Assembly (NCBI RefSeq): GCF_000519005.1
Contig: NZ_JAER01000036.1
Location: 1 to 45,289 of the forward strand
Reading direction: 5' to 3'
Source: Nocardioides sp. J54
GTDB taxonomy: Bacteria > Actinomycetota > Actinomycetes > Propionibacteriales > Nocardioidaceae
DNA length: 45,289 nucleotides
This document shows, piece by piece, positions 1-6,595 of the stretch. The position numbers and the translations under genes were made by a program. Within the stretch, counting starts at the first letter, position 1, and each line of letters starts with the position of its first letter. The notes under the pieces were generated by a model. The model made no database searches, was not told where the DNA came from, and saw only the letters and a program-made list of their open reading frames with translations.

Positions 1-180
1 TTCTTCGCGGGGGCCGCCTTCTTCGCGGGGGCCGCCTTCTTCGCGGGGGCCGCCTTCTTCGCGGGGGCCGCCTTCTTCGCGGGGGCCGCCTTCTTGGCCG
101 GGGCCGCCTTCTTGGCCGGGGCCGCCTTCTTCGCGGGGGCCGCCTTCTTCGCGGGGGCCGCCTTCTTGGCCGGGGGCTCG
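1..180. repeat. 18-bp coding tandem repeat, about 10 copies
   Basis: Ten successive 18-bp units run from the window edge. Two variants alternate, one with TTCTTCGCGG and one with TTCTTGGCCG. On the minus strand each encodes AAPAKK. The last unit is degenerate. Such in-frame repeats change copy number easily, so length variation between strains is expected. Confidence 0.9.
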
Positions 181-278
181 CTCGCGGCGGCTGATCGGGT
201 CGACTTCCGCGGCCTGATGAGCTTCCGGGCGGCCGAGGCGGCCTGACCGGCCAACGTCTTCTTCGCGGTGCGGGCCAT
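1..278 (-). CDS. Lys/Ala/Pro-rich protein, N-terminal part (possible TraR/DksA zinc-finger protein), cut by window edge
   Basis: Only the first 92 codons are present. ATG at 278 has an SD-like GGAG about 7 nt upstream. The protein begins MARTAKKTLAGQAAS, then a basic stretch, then at least eight AAPAKK-type hexapeptides encoded by an 18-bp tandem repeat. Such tails bind DNA or RNA in H1-like actinobacterial proteins. In Streptomyces the gene near divIVA at this place encodes a TraR/DksA zinc-finger protein that also has a KA-rich N-terminus, so that identity is inferred from position only. The zinc-finger part, if present, lies outside the window. A strong terminator separates it from divIVA, so it probably has its own promoter. 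The call as a real gene is fairly safe; the family is not. Confidence 0.7.
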   Translation of the reverse strand, partial: MARTAKKTLAGQAASAARKLIRPRKSTRSAAASEPPAKKAAPAKKAAPAKKAAPAKKAAPAKKAAPAKKAAPAKKAAPAKKAAPAKKAAPAK

Positions 279-380
279 GACGGACTCCTCGAGGCAGGCG
301 ACCTGCGACGGAGGTCGGCAGGCGTGCAGGGGAGGGTATCGGCTCCCGGCGACGCCTCCAAGGAGACTCACCGAATGAAA

Positions 381-416
381 CGACCGGCCGGCCCGCGAGT
401 GCGGACCGACCGGTCG
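381..416 (-). terminator. intrinsic terminator of divIVA
   Basis: On the minus strand a 16-bp stem (two G-U pairs, no mismatch) closes a 4-nt ACTC loop and is followed by TTTCATT. It starts 28 bp after the divIVA stop and lies upstream of the Lys/Ala-rich gene. This is the clearest Rho-independent terminator in the window. Confidence 0.85.
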
Positions 417-443
417 GTGCTCAGCTGGGGGTGAGCCGGGGGC

Positions 444-1217
444 TCAGCCCTCCTCCTCGCCCAGGATGGAGCGCAGCCGCTTGGGGGCCGGCGCCTCCTC
501 GACGGGGGCCAGGGTGTCGCCCGGCGTCTGCAGGGCCTCGAGCTGCTGCGTGAAGTAGCTCTTGAGGCGCGAGCGGTACTCACGCTCGAAGGAGCGCAGC
601 GTCTCGACCTCGGCGGAGAGCTTGTCGCGCTCCTTCTCGAGGTCGCCGAAGAGCTGGGTGCGACGCTCGGCGGTCTCGCTGTCGAGCATCTCGGCGCGGG
701 TGCGGGCGTCGGCCTCGAGGCGGTCGGCCTTGACCTTTGCCTCGGACTCGAGCCGCTCGGCCTTGGTGCGCGCCTCGCCGACGATCTTGTCGGCCTCGTT
801 CTTCGCGTCCTCGACGAGCTCGTCGGCGTTGCGGGTCGCGATCTCGAGCAGGCGGGCCGCCGCGTTGGAGGCCTCGGGGACCGTCTCGACGCGGATGGTC
901 TCGACACCGCCGGCGACCGCCGGGGCCGGCGCCGCGGCGACCGGCTCGACCGGCGCGGGGACCTCGACCGGGGCCGGCTCGGGGGTCGGCTCGGGAACGG
1001 GCGCCAGCTGCGTGGGGACGTCGAACGCCGAGGAGGAGCCGGCACCCGCCTGGGCGGCCGCCAGCTTCGCGCGGAGGTCGTCGTTCTCCTGGGTCAGGCG
1101 GGCCAGCTCGGCCTCCACCTCATCCAGGAACTGGTCGACCTCGCCCATGTCGTAGCCCTCGCGCAGCCGGACCGGCGTAAAGCGCTTGTTGCTCACGTCC
1201 TCAGGCGTCAGCGGCAT
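444..1217 (-). CDS. divIVA: DivIVA/Wag31 polar growth scaffold
   Basis: This is the coiled-coil protein that marks cell poles and curved membrane and recruits the cell-wall elongation machinery in actinobacteria. The 257-residue product starts MPLTPEDVSNKRFTPVRLRE, the conserved membrane-binding N-terminal domain, followed by a first coiled coil to about residue 48. A Pro/Ala/Val-rich linker spans roughly 60-115. A long charged coiled coil follows (about 120-225), with a short tail ending ILGEEEG. The start at 1217 has AGGTGAGG directly upstream; the longer frame to 1295 lacks conserved sequence. It is the last division gene before a strong terminator. The identification is secure. Confidence 0.97.
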   Translation of the reverse strand: MPLTPEDVSNKRFTPVRLREGYDMGEVDQFLDEVEAELARLTQENDDLRAKLAAAQAGAGSSSAFDVPTQLAPVPEPTPEPAPVEVPAPVEPVAAAPAPAVAGGVETIRVETVPEASNAAARLLEIATRNADELVEDAKNEADKIVGEARTKAERLESEAKVKADRLEADARTRAEMLDSETAERRTQLFGDLEKERDKLSAEVETLRSFEREYRSRLKSYFTQQLEALQTPGDTLAPVEEAPAPKRLRSILGEEEG

Positions 1218-1273
1218 GACCTCACCTATCTTCGAAGTACAAGGACAAACTGTCTTCCCGAACCTTAGCGCCT

Positions 1274-1290
1274 GCGGGCGAGAAGCCCGC
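1274..1290 (-). other. small GC hairpin between yggT and divIVA
   Basis: GCGGGC and GCCCGC arms flank a 5-nt loop, about 70 bp after the yggT stop and 57 bp before the divIVA start. There is no T-run, so it may be a weak pause site or an mRNA leader hairpin rather than a terminator. Confidence 0.35.
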
Positions 1291-1359
1291 ATCACCCGGC
1301 AGTTCGGACGTCACCGTTCACGGTACGCCCCACACCCTCGTGAGGGGCCCCGTTTCCGC

Positions 1360-1656
1360 TCAGGCGGCCAGCAGTGTGCTGCGGTTCACGCTGAGCAGGA
1401 CGTAGGCGAGGATCAGCACCAGGATGAAGCTGAGGTCCAGCGCGAAGTTCCCGATCCGGATCGGCTTGATGACCTTGCGCAGCGCGTTGATCGGCGGATC
1501 GGTGGCCGAGTAGCACAGCTCGAGGAACACCAGCAGCGGCCCACGGGGCTCCCACGCCCGCGCGAACACCTGCACCCAGTCGGTGATGAAGCGCACCCAC
1601 AGGAACGCGATGAAGGCGAAGAGGATGCCCTCGATGATCCAGCCGGCGATGCTCAC
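1360..1656 (-). CDS. yggT: YggT-family membrane protein
   Basis: This 98-residue protein has two hydrophobic segments, at about 5-27 and 72-92. Between them lies the conserved YggT signature with a short SATDPPINALRKVIKP loop. The family sits beside sepF and divIVA in most actinobacteria and other Gram-positives. Its biochemical role is unsettled, with suggested links to osmotic tolerance and division-site organisation. The start is GTG at 1656. GGAGG lies only one base before it, too close to work as an SD, while a TAGATT hexamer lies 6 nt upstream, so initiation is probably leaderless. Unlike in related genomes, 738 bp of repeats separate it from sepF. Confidence 0.92.
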   Translation of the reverse strand: MSIAGWIIEGILFAFIAFLWVRFITDWVQVFARAWEPRGPLLVFLELCYSATDPPINALRKVIKPIRIGNFALDLSFILVLILAYVLLSVNRSTLLAA

Positions 1657-1662
1657 GCCTCC

Positions 1663-1668
1663 AATCTA
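1663..1668 (-). promoter_or_regulatory. -10 hexamer of a leaderless yggT promoter
   Basis: Minus-strand TAGATT (TANNNT type) ends 6 nt before the yggT GTG. This spacing puts the transcription start at or next to the start codon, the usual layout of actinobacterial leaderless genes. Confidence 0.55.
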
Positions 1669-1736
1669 TCCGGTGGCCTCTGAGGACCTGGTCCCGCCCG
1701 GGGTGCCGCCGGGACGGGGATCGTGCGGGGGTTGCG

Positions 1737-1794
1737 GTTTGGTCCCAAACGACGTGCGACACGCCGTACGGGCATGTCGTCTCTGCCCAATCGG
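1737..1794 (+). repeat. 58-bp dispersed element, copy A1
   Basis: It begins with GTTTGGTCCCAAAC (6-bp arms GTTTGG/CCAAAC), continues with GACGTGCGACACGCCGTACGGG and ends CTGCCCAATCGG. Copy A2 has the same length and order 169 bp away. The body is almost identical in the first 36 and last 13 bp and diverges in between. Confidence 0.8.
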
Positions 1795-1905
1795 CGATGT
1801 TGCGCCGGGCTCGTCCAGGCGGCCGCGCTGAGCCGACCACCTGCTTGCGGCACGGATGTCGGCACGGGCTCCGCCCGCGCCGCCACAAGCGGCCGCTTGG
1901 CTGTC

Positions 1906-1963
1906 GTTTGGTCCCAAACGACATGCGACACGCCGTGCGGGGTTGCAGTTCCTGCCCAATCGG
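1906..1963 (+). repeat. 58-bp dispersed element, copy A2
   Basis: This is the second copy. Here the flanking bases extend the dyad to GTCGTTTGGTCCCAAACGAC, a 20-bp palindrome with 9-bp arms around TC. The rest matches A1 through TGCGACACGCCGT and the terminal CTGCCCAATCGG. A 12-bp reverse-complement match (CGGCGTGTCGCA) also occurs at 5647-5658 in the ftsZ leader. Confidence 0.8.
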
Positions 1964-1987
1964 TGCGACTCAGGCCTCCAAGGCGAA

Positions 1988-2033
1988 GACGTCATACGAA
2001 CCGTGGGCTCTAGCCCACAGAACGGATGACGTC
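1988..2033. repeat. 46-bp nested perfect dyad
   Basis: Outer arms GACGTCAT (1988-1995) and ATGACGTC (2026-2033) are exact inverted repeats. Inside them lies a second exact stem, GTGGGC/GCCCAC, around a TCTA loop (2003-2018). Both unpaired spacers are 7 nt, so the structure is symmetric. It may be an RNA hairpin with an internal loop or a protein-binding site. Confidence 0.7.
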
Positions 2034-2086
2034 CGACTCACCGACCCGACCACAGGGACCGACCCCAAGAGCCCTACGTCCGGCTT

Positions 2087-2228
2087 GCCGCCAGACGGAC
2101 GGTGCCATCCGCCGGAGCCAACTGCGGGCGCGGCAGCGTGGCGCCCGCGCCGAGGGCGCGTCGGCGGCAAGTGCGGGCCGAGCTTGCGAGGCCTGCGCGC
2201 AGCCCTCGACAGGCGACACGCTCGCCCC
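2087..2228 (+). repeat. structured dispersed repeat, copy B1
   Basis: This is a 142-bp copy of an element found three times in the window. Shared landmarks in order are GCCGCC..ACGG, CAACTGC-7 nt-GCAGCGTGGCG, a 6-bp stem with 3-nt loop, GCGGGCCGAGC, and GACACGCTCG at the end. The central stem here is CGCGCC/GGCGCG (2146-2160) instead of CGCGGC/GCCGCG in the other copies, so pairing is kept although the bases differ. It lies head-to-tail with B2, 15 bp apart. Confidence 0.8.
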
Positions 2229-2243
2229 ATCTCAGCAAGTCGT

Positions 2244-2387
2244 GCCGCCAGACGGAGGCAGGACCTACGGAAGCCAACTGCGCGGCCGGCAGCGTGGCGC
2301 CCCGCGGCGAAGCCGCGTCGCGCGAAGCCCGCGGGCCGAGCTTGCGAGTGCCCGGGCGGCGAGCGCGACAGGCGACACGCTCGGCCC
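2244..2387 (+). repeat. structured dispersed repeat, copy B2
   Basis: This 144-bp copy shares ACCTACGGAAG.CAACTGCG with B3 and CCGCCAGACGGA with B1. Hairpin CTGC/GCAG (7-nt loop) is at 2278-2292 and CGCGGC-GAA-GCCGCG at 2303-2317. It ends 7 bp from the sepF stop codon, so a sepF transcript would carry it, antisense as written, in its 3' region. Confidence 0.85.
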
Positions 2388-2394
2388 AGCCAAC

Positions 2395-2886
2395 TCAGCT
2401 CTGGTTGAAGAAGTCCCGGTCGGCGATCCGCTGCTTGTCCTCGGCCGCGACGGTGACGTTCGGCGGGGAGAGCAGGAAGACCTTGTTGGTGACCCGCTCG
2501 ATGGAGCCGCGGGTGGCGAAGATCAGGCCGGCGGCGAAGTCGACGAGGCGCTTGGCGTCGGTGTCGTCCATCTCGGTGAGGTTCATGATCACCGGGATGC
2601 CGTCGCGGTACTGCTCCCCCACGGCGCGGGCGTCGTTGTAGGTCGTCGGGTGGAGGGTGGTGATCCGGGACAGCTCGGCGACCTCGGGCTGGGGCGCGAC
2701 GGCCACGGGGCGGCGGCGCTCCTCCAGGTCGGCGACGGTGCCGGAAGGTACGGCGCGCACGGGACGGGCAGCGCGCGGCTCGCGGGACTCGCGAGCGGGC
2801 TCGGTGACCTCGTCGTCGTACTCGTCATAGCCGGTGTCCTCCAGCAGGCCGAGGTACTCGCCGATCCTGCGCATCGCACCGCTCAT
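2395..2886 (-). CDS. sepF: SepF, FtsZ membrane tether
   Basis: SepF anchors and bundles FtsZ filaments at the membrane and replaces FtsA in actinobacteria. The 163-residue product begins MSGAMRRIGEYLGL, the membrane-binding amphipathic helix. A charged acidic/proline-rich linker (about 15-75) follows, then the conserved SepF core (about 76-163) with RDGIPVIMNLTEMDD and RLVDFAAGLIFATRG. The start at 2886 has GGAGG 8 nt upstream; the internal ATG at 2874 and the longer frame to 3033 are less likely. It lies downstream of yggS with a 61-bp gap, and two structured repeats follow its stop. Confidence 0.95.
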   Translation of the reverse strand: MSGAMRRIGEYLGLLEDTGYDEYDDEVTEPARESREPRAARPVRAVPSGTVADLEERRRPVAVAPQPEVAELSRITTLHPTTYNDARAVGEQYRDGIPVIMNLTEMDDTDAKRLVDFAAGLIFATRGSIERVTNKVFLLSPPNVTVAAEDKQRIADRDFFNQS

Positions 2887-2947
2887 GACTGTTGCCTCCG
2901 TGATCCGTGCCCCCGGAGATCGGGGACATGTGGTGGTGTTGTGGACA

Positions 2948-3649
2948 TTACTGGACCGCGGGCCTCGTTCCGAGGACCGCGGAGCCGACGCGCACGTGTG
3001 TCGCGCCGACGGCGATGGCCTCCTCGAGGTCACCGCTCATGCCGGCCGAGAGCCGGGTGGCCGACGGGTGGTCGGCGAGGAAGCCGGCGCGGATCTCCGC
3101 GAGCCGTCCGAAGGCGGCCGCGGGGTCCTCGCCCAGGGGTGCGACGGCCATCAGGCCGCGCAGCTCGAGGTGCGGCGCGGCAGCGACCTCGGCGGCGAGG
3201 TCGGCGAGCTGGTCGGGCGGGGCGCCGGCGCGGTGGTCGCGGCCGGGCGGGTCGAGGGAGACCTGGAGCAGGACCTCGACGGCGCGTCCGGACTCGGCGG
3301 CACCGCGGTCGAGGCGAGCGACCAGGCTGCTGCGGTCGACGGACTCGACGACGTGGGCGTAGCGGGCGACGGCGGCGGCCTTGTTGGACTGCAGCCCGCC
3401 GATGAAGTGCCAGCGCAGCGGCAGGTCGGCGCACTCGGCGGCCTTCGCCTCGGCCTCCTGGTGCCGGTTCTCGCCGACGTCGGTGACGCCGAGGGCGGCG
3501 AGCACGCGCACGTCGGAGGCGGGGAAGAACTTGGTGACCACGACGAGGTGGACGTCGTCGGGGGCGCGACCGGCGGCCTCGGCAGCCCGGGCGATGCGCT
3601 CGCGGACGGTGGCGAGGTTGGCGGCGATCTCGTCGCTGCGGGTCGTCAC
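2948..3649 (-). CDS. yggS: YggS/PLPBP family pyridoxal-phosphate homeostasis protein
   Basis: This is a TIM-barrel PLP-binding protein related to the alanine racemase N-terminal domain, thought to buffer free PLP and amino-acid/keto-acid pools. The PLP lysine is K40 in HLVVVTKFFPASDV. GENRHQEAEAK, WHFIGGLQSNKA and the C-terminal LSAGMSGDLEEAIAVGATHVRVGSAVLG are all family motifs. I chose GTG 3649 because it makes a 4-bp GTGA overlap with pgeF and matches homologue N-termini (xTxRxxEIAANL). GTG 3658 would add three residues. It corresponds to ylmE in Streptomyces and Rv2148c in M. tuberculosis. Confidence 0.93.
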   Translation of the reverse strand: MTTRSDEIAANLATVRERIARAAEAAGRAPDDVHLVVVTKFFPASDVRVLAALGVTDVGENRHQEAEAKAAECADLPLRWHFIGGLQSNKAAAVARYAHVVESVDRSSLVARLDRGAAESGRAVEVLLQVSLDPPGRDHRAGAPPDQLADLAAEVAAAPHLELRGLMAVAPLGEDPAAAFGRLAEIRAGFLADHPSATRLSAGMSGDLEEAIAVGATHVRVGSAVLGTRPAVQ

Positions 3650-4338
3650 GGCAGCCACACCACCCCGGCCATGCGGCCGGAGGCCTGGCCGTCGCGGCGG
3701 TAGGAGTGGAAGCGGGCGTCCTCGCGGGTGCAGCCCTCGACGAGGGTGCTGGCGACGCCGGCGGCGGCGAGCTGCGCGGCGACGCCGGCGCCGAGGTCGA
3801 GCGAGGGAGTGCCCCAGGAGGTCTCGGCCCGGCTCTCGGGGACCACGGCGGCGACTTCCTCGCGCATGGCCTCGGGGACCTCGTAGCAGCGGCCGCAGAT
3901 ATGAGGGCCGACCCAGGCGCGGACGTCGGCGGCGCCGAGGTCGCGCATCCGCTCCACGGTGCGGGTCACGACACCGAGCTCGACGCCGCGGCGTCCGGCG
4001 TGGGCCACGCCGACGACCCCGGCACGGGGGTCGGCGAGCAGCACGGGGACGCAGTCGGCGACGCGCACGAGCAGGGCGGTACGGCGGCGCACGGTGACCA
4101 GGCCGTCGGCGGTCGGGACGTCGTCCGGCTCCTCGACCACCGCGACGGCGTCGCCGTGCACCTGGTGGGCACGGACGAGGGTGGCGTCGACCGCCTGGGC
4201 GAGCTCGCGCAGGGCGTCGGCCAGCCCCTCCCCGTCCTCGTGGAGGTCGAGGGAGGCGTCCGTGAACGCGACCTCGACCCGGGCCCCGCCAGCGGCGGGA
4301 TCCGGGTCGAGGTCGTGGCTCTCACGGAAGGCGAACAC
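3646..4338 (-). CDS. pgeF: PgeF/YfiH (YlmD) family peptidoglycan editing factor
   Basis: This family, earlier called laccase-like, includes the E. coli enzyme that removes wrongly incorporated amino acids from UDP-MurNAc peptides. The 230-residue product shows the conserved metal and catalytic motifs: HQVHGD (about 58-63), RVADCVPVLLAD, GVAHAGRRG, and GPHICGRCYEV with its cysteine and histidine. It starts with GTG at 4338, three bases after the ftsZ stop, and overlaps yggS by 4 bp, so it is translationally linked to both. Family assignment is secure; the editing reaction in this organism is inferred. Confidence 0.93.
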   Translation of the reverse strand: MFAFRESHDLDPDPAAGGARVEVAFTDASLDLHEDGEGLADALRELAQAVDATLVRAHQVHGDAVAVVEEPDDVPTADGLVTVRRRTALLVRVADCVPVLLADPRAGVVGVAHAGRRGVELGVVTRTVERMRDLGAADVRAWVGPHICGRCYEVPEAMREEVAAVVPESRAETSWGTPSLDLGAGVAAQLAAAGVASTLVEGCTREDARFHSYRRDGQASGRMAGVVWLP

Positions 4339-4341
4339 GCG

Positions 4342-5559
4342 TCACTTCAGGAAGTCGGGCACGTCCAGGTCGTCGCCGTCGTCGAACTTCATCGGCGCGG
4401 GCTGGGTGCGCGCACCGACCGGCTGCGGGTCGGAGGGCGCCGCCGGCTCGGGCGATGCGGGACGGGCGGGACGGTCCTGGCCCTGGCTCGCCGGGGCCGA
4501 CTGCGACGGGGCGGACTGGGCGGGCGCGGACTGGCTGGACTGGCTCGACGGCGCCGCCGGGCGCGAGGCCTGCTGCGGCCGGCGGATGGTGGTGTCCTCG
4601 CGGCGCTTGGGCAGGCCACCGTCGAAGCCTGCGGCGATGACGGTCACCCGGACCTCGTCGCCGAGGGCGTCGTCGATGATCGTGCCGAAGATGATGTTGG
4701 CGTCGGCGTGCACCGCGTCGGCGACCATGGCCGCGGCCTCGTTGATCTCGAAGATGCCGAGGTCGGAGCCGCCGGCGATCGAGAGCAGGACGCCGTGGGC
4801 GCCGTCGATCGAGGCCTCGAGCAGCGGGCTGCTGATCGCCATCTCGGCGGCCTGCAGCGCCCGGTCCTCGCCGCGGGCCGAGCCGATGCCCATGAGGGCG
4901 GAGCCGGCGTTGCTCATGACCGCCTTGACGTCGGCGAAGTCGACGTTGATCAGGCCGGGGGTGGTGATCAGGTCGGTGATGCCCGAGACGCCCTGGAGCA
5001 GCACCTGGTCGGCCTGCTTGAACGCGTCGAGCATCGACACGTTGCGGTCCGAGATCTGCAGGAGGCGGTCGTTGGGGATGACGATGAGGGTGTCGACCTC
5101 CTCGCGGAGCCGCTCGATGCCCTCGTCGGCGGACTTCTTGCGGCGGGCGCCCTCGAAGGTGAACGGACGGGTCACCACACCGATGGTCAGCGCGCCGAGC
5201 GAGCGGGCGATCCGGGCGACGACGGGCGCGCCGCCGGTGCCGGTGCCGCCACCCTCGCCCGCGGTCACGAAGACCATGTCGGCGCCCTTGAGCACCTCCT
5301 CGATCTCCTCCGCGTGGTCCTCGGCGGCCTTGCCGCCCACGTCGGGGTTCGCACCCGCACCGAGGCCGCGGGTGAGCTCGCGCCCGATGTCGAGCTTCAC
5401 GTCGGCGTCGCTCATCAGCAGCGCCTGCGCGTCGGTGTTGATGGCGATGAACTCGACGCCCTTGAGGCCGACCTCGATCATGCGGTTGACGGCGTTCACG
5501 CCGCCGCCGCCGATGCCGACGACCTTGATGATGGCCAGGTAGTTCTGTGCAGCTGCCAC
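4342..5559 (-). CDS. ftsZ: FtsZ, tubulin-like division GTPase
   Basis: FtsZ polymerises with GTP into the Z ring that drives septation. The 405-residue product has the nucleotide-binding core with IGGGGVNAVNRM at 16-27, the tubulin signature GGGTGTGG at 103-110, and the catalytic T7 loop (VNVDFADVKAVM). A Pro/Ser/Gln-rich linker (about 310-385) follows, then the C-terminal tail DDGDDLDVPDFLK, which binds SepF and other partners. GTG 5559 is chosen: AGGTGA lies 8 nt upstream and homologues begin xAAxQNYLA. The frame open to 5661 is leader sequence. The 274-bp upstream gap suggests its own promoter in addition to read-through. Confidence 0.98.
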   Translation of the reverse strand: MAAAQNYLAIIKVVGIGGGGVNAVNRMIEVGLKGVEFIAINTDAQALLMSDADVKLDIGRELTRGLGAGANPDVGGKAAEDHAEEIEEVLKGADMVFVTAGEGGGTGTGGAPVVARIARSLGALTIGVVTRPFTFEGARRKKSADEGIERLREEVDTLIVIPNDRLLQISDRNVSMLDAFKQADQVLLQGVSGITDLITTPGLINVDFADVKAVMSNAGSALMGIGSARGEDRALQAAEMAISSPLLEASIDGAHGVLLSIAGGSDLGIFEINEAAAMVADAVHADANIIFGTIIDDALGDEVRVTVIAAGFDGGLPKRREDTTIRRPQQASRPAAPSSQSSQSAPAQSAPSQSAPASQGQDRPARPASPEPAAPSDPQPVGARTQPAPMKFDDGDDLDVPDFLK

Positions 5560-5833
5560 GGCGGCTTCACCTCTCCGGTGTGGTCCGTACGTTGTCTGTG
5601 TCCGTTCACCGACGATCGGCGGCCGGACCGCTTCCCCGTGGCCGACCGGCGTGTCGCACAACCCTTACCCTCAACCTGAGGGTTATAGTTATGTCAACCT
5701 CGTCGTGATGAAGACAGTAGGGACGCCACGTCCCCGCATCGCGCAGACACGCCGCACCGGCGTGCGTCGATGTTGCGTGATGTTCCGTGATGTCGCCGAC
5801 CGCCGGCACCGTGCCGCCCCGAGGGCGGCCGGC
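5560..5833 (-). promoter_or_regulatory. ftsZ leader/promoter region with AT-rich dyad
   Basis: This gap between ftsQ and ftsZ has no gene. Around 5660-5700 it carries the most AT-rich stretch of the cluster. On the minus strand TTGACA (5697-5692) is followed by TAACTATAAC and then the dyad ACCCTCA-3 nt-TGAGGGT (5667-5683). A matching -10 at 17-18 nt is not evident, so exact promoter elements are uncertain. An upstream ftsZ promoter is common in actinobacteria, and the dyad may be an operator. Confidence 0.5.
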
Positions 5834-6595
5834 TCACTTCGTCGTTGGCGCGCCGGGCACGGAGACGTCGTACGTCGACGCCTGGCGCTCGAGGAGCTGG
5901 AGCAGCACCGCGGCCTTGTCCTCCGACTGCTCCGCACTCCCCCACTTGACCAGCCGGTCGTCGCGCAGGTGCAGCAGGATCTCGTCGACGGTGCGGACCT
6001 CGACGTAGCTGACCATCGACGACACGTCGCCGTCGAGCGCCGCGACGACCGCCGCCCCCTCGCGCAGGGCGTTCTGGTCGGCGCCGCTGCCGACGCGCAC
6101 GCGCGGCAGGCCGTCGCGGGCACGCGGCGGCGCCGGGAAGGAGGTGCCCTCGGCGTCGAGCGCGACCACCCGGTCGCCGAGGTCGAGGAGGGCGACGGGG
6201 GTCCGCTCGGTGACCTCGATCCGCACGTCGTGCGGCCACTGGCGCGAGACGTCGACCTCCTTGACCGCGGCGAGCGCCTTGACCCGCTTCTCGATCGCCT
6301 CGAGGTCGACGCGGACCAGCGGACCGCCGGTCGGCACCTCGGCCGCGGCCAGCACCTTCGCGTCGCTGACCAGGTCGTTGCCGACCAGCTCGACGCCCTC
6401 GGTGCGCAGCCACGAGGAGAAGTAGAGGGCGTAGACGCCCAGCCCGACGAGCAGCACCGCGAGGCTGGCGGCGAGCACGTAGCGCCAGGTGAGCCAGCGC
6501 CGGGCCCGCTGGCGGCGGGCGAACGCCCGGCGCGCCCGCTGCTGGGCCTTCTCGTGCCCGGTCGCGGCGGCGCGCCCCCCGCGCAGGCTAGGCAC
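5834..6595 (-). CDS. ftsQ: FtsQ, divisome membrane protein
   Basis: FtsQ forms the FtsQLB subcomplex that links early and late divisome parts and activates septal wall synthesis. The 253-residue product has a basic cytoplasmic N-terminus, one membrane helix (about 38-60, YVLAASLAVLLVGLGVYALYF), a POTRA domain starting LRTEGVELVGNDLVSDAKVL, and the FtsQ beta domain with VTERTPVALLDLGDRVVALDAEG. The start is GTG at 6595, overlapping the end of murC by 8 bp. Compared with E. coli FtsQ it is slightly short but normal for actinobacteria. Confidence 0.95.
   Translation of the reverse strand: MPSLRGGRAAATGHEKAQQRARRAFARRQRARRWLTWRYVLAASLAVLLVGLGVYALYFSSWLRTEGVELVGNDLVSDAKVLAAAEVPTGGPLVRVDLEAIEKRVKALAAVKEVDVSRQWPHDVRIEVTERTPVALLDLGDRVVALDAEGTSFPAPPRARDGLPRVRVGSGADQNALREGAAVVAALDGDVSSMVSYVEVRTVDEILLHLRDDRLVKWGSAEQSEDKAAVLLQLLERQASTYDVSVPGAPTTK

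Larger units (their letters stand above)
1657..2394. other. 738-bp gene-free repeat block between sepF and yggT
   Basis: No frame here has conserved protein features. Reading frames on both strands only translate repeats. The block holds two copies of a 58-bp element, a 46-bp nested dyad and two copies of a roughly 143-bp structured repeat, listed separately. The same block lies inside a cluster whose genes are normally close together. Confidence 0.85.

Noticed and set aside
2026..3405. 459-residue plus-strand frame across the repeat block and sepF/yggS
   Set aside because: It translates repeats and then the antisense of sepF and yggS; no domain.
3706..5679. 657-residue plus-strand frame opposite pgeF and ftsZ
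   Set aside because: It is the complement of two well-conserved genes; GC-rich third positions remove stops on the other strand. Its translation is low-complexity Gly/Asp/Val with no domain.
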